The notes under the pieces were generated by a model that saw only the letters and a program-made list of their open reading frames with translations, did not search any database and was not told the origin of the DNA. Source: Chrysophaeum taylorii (Eukaryota; Sar; Pelagophyceae; Pelagomonadales; Pelagomonadaceae). From it: a stretch of DNA of 29,936 nt. Location of the stretch: the NCBI GenBank assembly GCA_029834535.1, contig JAQMWT010000640.1, positions 1-29,936 on the forward strand, in the 5' to 3' direction. The translations under genes and the position numbers were made by a program. Of this stretch, positions 27,496 to 29,936 are shown piece after piece (within the stretch, counting starts at the first letter, position 1; each line of letters begins with the position of its first letter).

Positions 27496-28071
27496 TAGGA
27501 TTGCGAGAGAAACAGTCAGGGATGCTCATTCCCGGCGACTTCCCTGGCTTGTAACCCAATTCAGGATCAAAATTGGCGAGCCGCATCGCCCATCGAGCCA
27601 ACTGCCCAGACGAGTGCTTCGCCTTTCGTAAAAACGTCAAGTTGCGATGATCTGTTTCAAGGATCGTCTTGTGACCTTCAATATAAGAGCGGAAATGCTT
27701 AAGAGAAAGAATAACTGCCAGAGCTCTAGCCGGCGAGGCTCATAGTTCCGCATCTCTTTCGGCACAGCTCGGCTCCAATACTCAACTACTCGTTCCTCTC
27801 GTGTCACCTTGCCGGTTTCGTCCTTGATTTCCACGAGCTGAAAAAGATACGCACCCAGACCATCCTTGGAAGCATCCGAGCGGATCTGAAAAGGAAGATC
27901 GTAGTCAGGATGATAAACTCCACGAGAATCCACCAAAGCTTCGATGATCGTGTCCCATGCCTTTTGGCACTCAGGCGTCCACTCAAACTTAACGCCTTCA
28001 AGACACAATCGCCTAAGCGGCTCCACAATCTTCGAATAATTCTTCACATATCGGCGGCAATAGTTGCTCAT
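27496..28071 (-). pseudogene. pol: Gypsy copy 2: RNase H
   Basis: MSNYCRRYVKNYSKIV leads from the RT thumb into RNase H with an intact first Asp (IRSDASKDGLGAYLF) and the Glu in RRLEL. A frameshift near 27720 follows. The rest (HRNLTFLRKAKHSSGQ, then PGKSPGMSIPDCFSRNP) is readable in another frame. Copy 2 therefore keeps RNase H active-site residues that copy 1 has lost, but not the frame. Confidence 0.87.
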
Positions 28072-28740
28072 ACCAATGAAAGATCGAATCTGGGTCTTGG
28101 GACGTATTGGGCAACGTACCGGGAATCGGCATCTGCTGCAACGCTTCTAACGTCTTGGGATTCGGCTTCAAGCCTTCCGGAGTCGAAATATGTCCCAAAA
28201 CTCGATTTCATCCTTGAGGAGGTGGAACTTCGAAGTTCGTCCACTATATCCTCGCTGTGCTAAATGGCACAACACTTCAATCAAAACTTGTAAATGTCGA
28301 TGGAGTTCATCCGATCCCATCATAATATCGTCGACAAACGCGACCAAGTCCTTATACATCCATGTGGACAAATCGCTAGCCATCTGCTTACAAAAGAGAG
28401 CTCCTGCTGTTTTTACTCCTAGAGGCAAGCGCAAGAAGCTATGGGCCCCAAGTGGACTAACCATCGTAACAGCGTCCTGAGCAGCGGCGTCCAAACGTAA
28501 GTTATGATAACCCCATCGAATATCAATGCACGTCCGCCAACGGCGCATGGCAAGAAAAGCCAAAGCATCATCTTGGCGAATATTCGGCCAACTGTCATTG
28601 ACCAGCTGATCATTGAGCTGACGCAAGTCAACGGCAGCACGAAAAGCATTCGACGTCCCGGCCTCGGCTCCCTTCTTAGGCAGCATCAGTACAGGAAATC
28701 CCCACGGAGAGTTCGCCGGTCGGATGACTCCATCGCGACA
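28013..28740 (-). pseudogene. pol: Gypsy copy 2: reverse transcriptase
   Basis: The palm and fingers are in one frame at 28168-28686: AAVDLRQLNDQ, CIDIRWGYHNLRL (motif A Asp), FLRLPLGVKTAGALF and VAFVDDIMMGSD (catalytic Asp pair in an FVDD box). The thumb (GHISTPEGLKPNPKTLE) continues in the overlapping frame at 28013-28198 after a shift near 28195. Upstream of the frame, WCRDGVIRPANSPWGFPV can be read in another frame and is the usual RT start. A UGA/UAA lies between. This is the only Gypsy RT palm in the window. Confidence 0.9.
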
Positions 28741-29412
28741 CCACTCAGTGATCTGCTTTCAGAGACACTCGAGCTTTGCTGGCGTCAACCTATAAGGCGT
28801 CATCTTCGTGGGTCTGCGTCTTTAAAGCGTAGAGAAGCCGGTGGCGAGTCCACAAGTCCCATAATCGGATCAAAGAAAGCCCACGCGCATTGCACGCAAT
28901 GGCTCAACATCATCTTCGCATCATCATCCAGATGCGGGTTGTCGGGAATTCCTAGATCTCGAACAACCTTATCAACTTCTCCCTTCGTCGGAATCACGAC
29001 TTTCATCGCATCATTGTCCTTGACGTGCTCGGGAATCTGCGGTAACGGTACACCGTCCGCATCGCGCGGTGCATCCTTCCATGGCACATCGAACTTTTCT
29101 TCGTATTTGAACCTCACCTCAGGGTGGCTCTTATTGATCTTTTCACCTTTGACGCGCACATTCGGCTCGCTCCTTACTTTCGGCTCCTGTTCAGGTTCAG
29201 GATCCGGCGGAACGTCCACTTTGATTGTCGGGGGGCAGCAGCATGAGCCGTCCCCGGCGCATCAGTTGGAAGCGGAAGCATAGGAACTTCTGGCGTTTCC
29301 CATTTAGGGGATCCTGGAGATCATCCTTTGACACCCACTTAACGACACGAGTACGCGTATTTGCCAGAGTTGAATCTTTACGTGACGAAAAGGTGGTGTC
29401 GGAGATTCGCAA
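28741..29412 (-). pseudogene. pol: Gypsy copy 2: protease-RT linker, frame-broken
   Basis: Two frames (28800-29219 and 29197-29412) plus a third for about 25 codons between them form the linker before the RT. It is proline/glutamate-rich (DVPPDPEPEQEPKV), then EVDKVVRDLGIPDNPHLDDD. A one-base change in the C/G run near 29232 separates the frames. No catalytic motif is expected here. Composition and position place it between protease and RT. Confidence 0.7.
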
Positions 29413-29546
29413 ATACTGCTCAAAGGGATCGATCTGTCGGGCTCAACGCGGTCGGCAGACTTCACCACTTTGGCGGAAACCTCTGGTCACGGAGTTGTGC
29501 AGATCGACTGCTAAAATCGCAAGAGTATCTGGAGGGACGACAGACG

Positions 29547-29762
29547 CTAAATGTTTGAACGAGTCTGTCTTAGACACAAGCTAGCCCAATCATGATCCAC
29601 CGGCATCGTGAGCAACTCGGCCGTCATCTCGAGAGTCAAAGGCTGAGTGTCCGAGCGATGCGGTCCCAAACGAAGAGGAACCCGCGTAACGGTGTAAGCC
29701 GTATCTGTTGCTTCTCGGGACGAGCCAAGATTATTCAGCTGGGGAAGTGGCTTCATGAGCAT
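29547..29762 (-). pseudogene. pol: Gypsy copy 2: probable retropepsin-like protease remnant
   Basis: TAYTVTRVPLRLGPHRSD followed by TLEMTAELLTMPVDHDW resembles the second half of retroelement aspartic proteases, which reads roughly V-L-L-G...-hydrophobic strand-D-W. The catalytic DSG/DTG loop is not visible: the upstream 29763-29936 has stops in all the frames I checked. The assignment rests on position before the RT linker and on the strand pattern. Confidence 0.5.
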
Positions 29763-29936
29763 AACCTAAAGCTGCAGCAAACTTTTGTTGCATGTTCACA
29801 CATGTCTTCGGAGCCTCTTGCAAGTGCAGTGGGTGACTGGGAACCAACAATCGCACGCGAGAGCTCATCAGAGTAAGTGTGATATCATGAAAATTAACGA
29901 CGTACACGTAAGGGTGTAAGCGCGCTATATACGAAT
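29763..29936. other. window end, no supported gene
   Basis: The rest of the Gypsy element (start of protease, gag) would be expected here and beyond the window. I see no open frame matching the gag at 8785-10639, so the element is probably truncated or rearranged at this point. Confidence 0.35.

Overview
The window looks like a piece of a eukaryotic nuclear genome built almost entirely of nested, decayed transposable elements. I see no bacterial operon structure, no ribosome binding sites, no rRNA or tRNA gene, no CRISPR array and no recognisable host housekeeping gene. What can be identified is one APE-type non-LTR retrotransposon (RTE-like LINE), three small relatives of it, two copies of one Ty3/Gypsy family, a Gag-coding fragment, half of a Ty1/Copia element, several LTR-like sequences and a minisatellite. 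The host lineage cannot be fixed from this alone. Intron-poor coding, moderate GC and a Gypsy/Copia/LINE mixture would fit a repeat-rich alga (for example a florideophyte red alga) or a stramenopile, but this is inference.

Layout. 1-339: short LINE-derived element (+). 360-1985: unknown coiled-coil ORF (+) with one in-frame TGA. 1900-5984: minus-strand, frame-broken unknown coding sequence, split at 3058-3425 by a second short LINE-derived element with a 12-bp target site duplication. 6045-6444: internally deleted LINE (-). 6445-8432: long unknown coiled-coil, proline-rich ORF (-). 8601-8784: LTR-like module. 8785-10639: Gypsy-type gag pseudogene (-). 10640-11393: Gypsy LTR. 11394-13777: truncated Gypsy pol copy 1 (-). 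13778-13996: chimeric ORF made of an unknown basic N-terminus, a dispersed repeat and Gypsy RT. 14003-17452: nearly full-length LINE (-) with a 15-bp target site duplication. 17499-18404: tandem repeats, a minisatellite and LTR-like modules. 18458-20852: Copia RT-RNase H (-). 20864-24376: a 3.5-kb unit with 74-bp direct terminal repeats around one long coiled-coil/Arg-rich coding sequence (+). 25118-25448: Gypsy LTR. 25479-29762: Gypsy pol copy 2 (-), running towards the window end.

How the parts relate. The LINE encodes the endonuclease and reverse transcriptase that could have mobilised the three small elements, because all share its 5' end, its 3' tail of GTTA repeats and a pair of 3' hairpins whose stems are kept by compensating changes. 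This resembles autonomous/non-autonomous pairs such as ingi/RIME. The two Gypsy copies are the same family: each repairs the other's reading frame by comparison, and both are dead. The most novel material is the set of unknown coiled-coil ORFs (360-1985, 4036-5984, 6445-8432, 20949-24030). The last of these is bracketed by terminal repeats with a polypurine tract before the right one, so it may be a non-autonomous LTR element carrying a gag-like gene.
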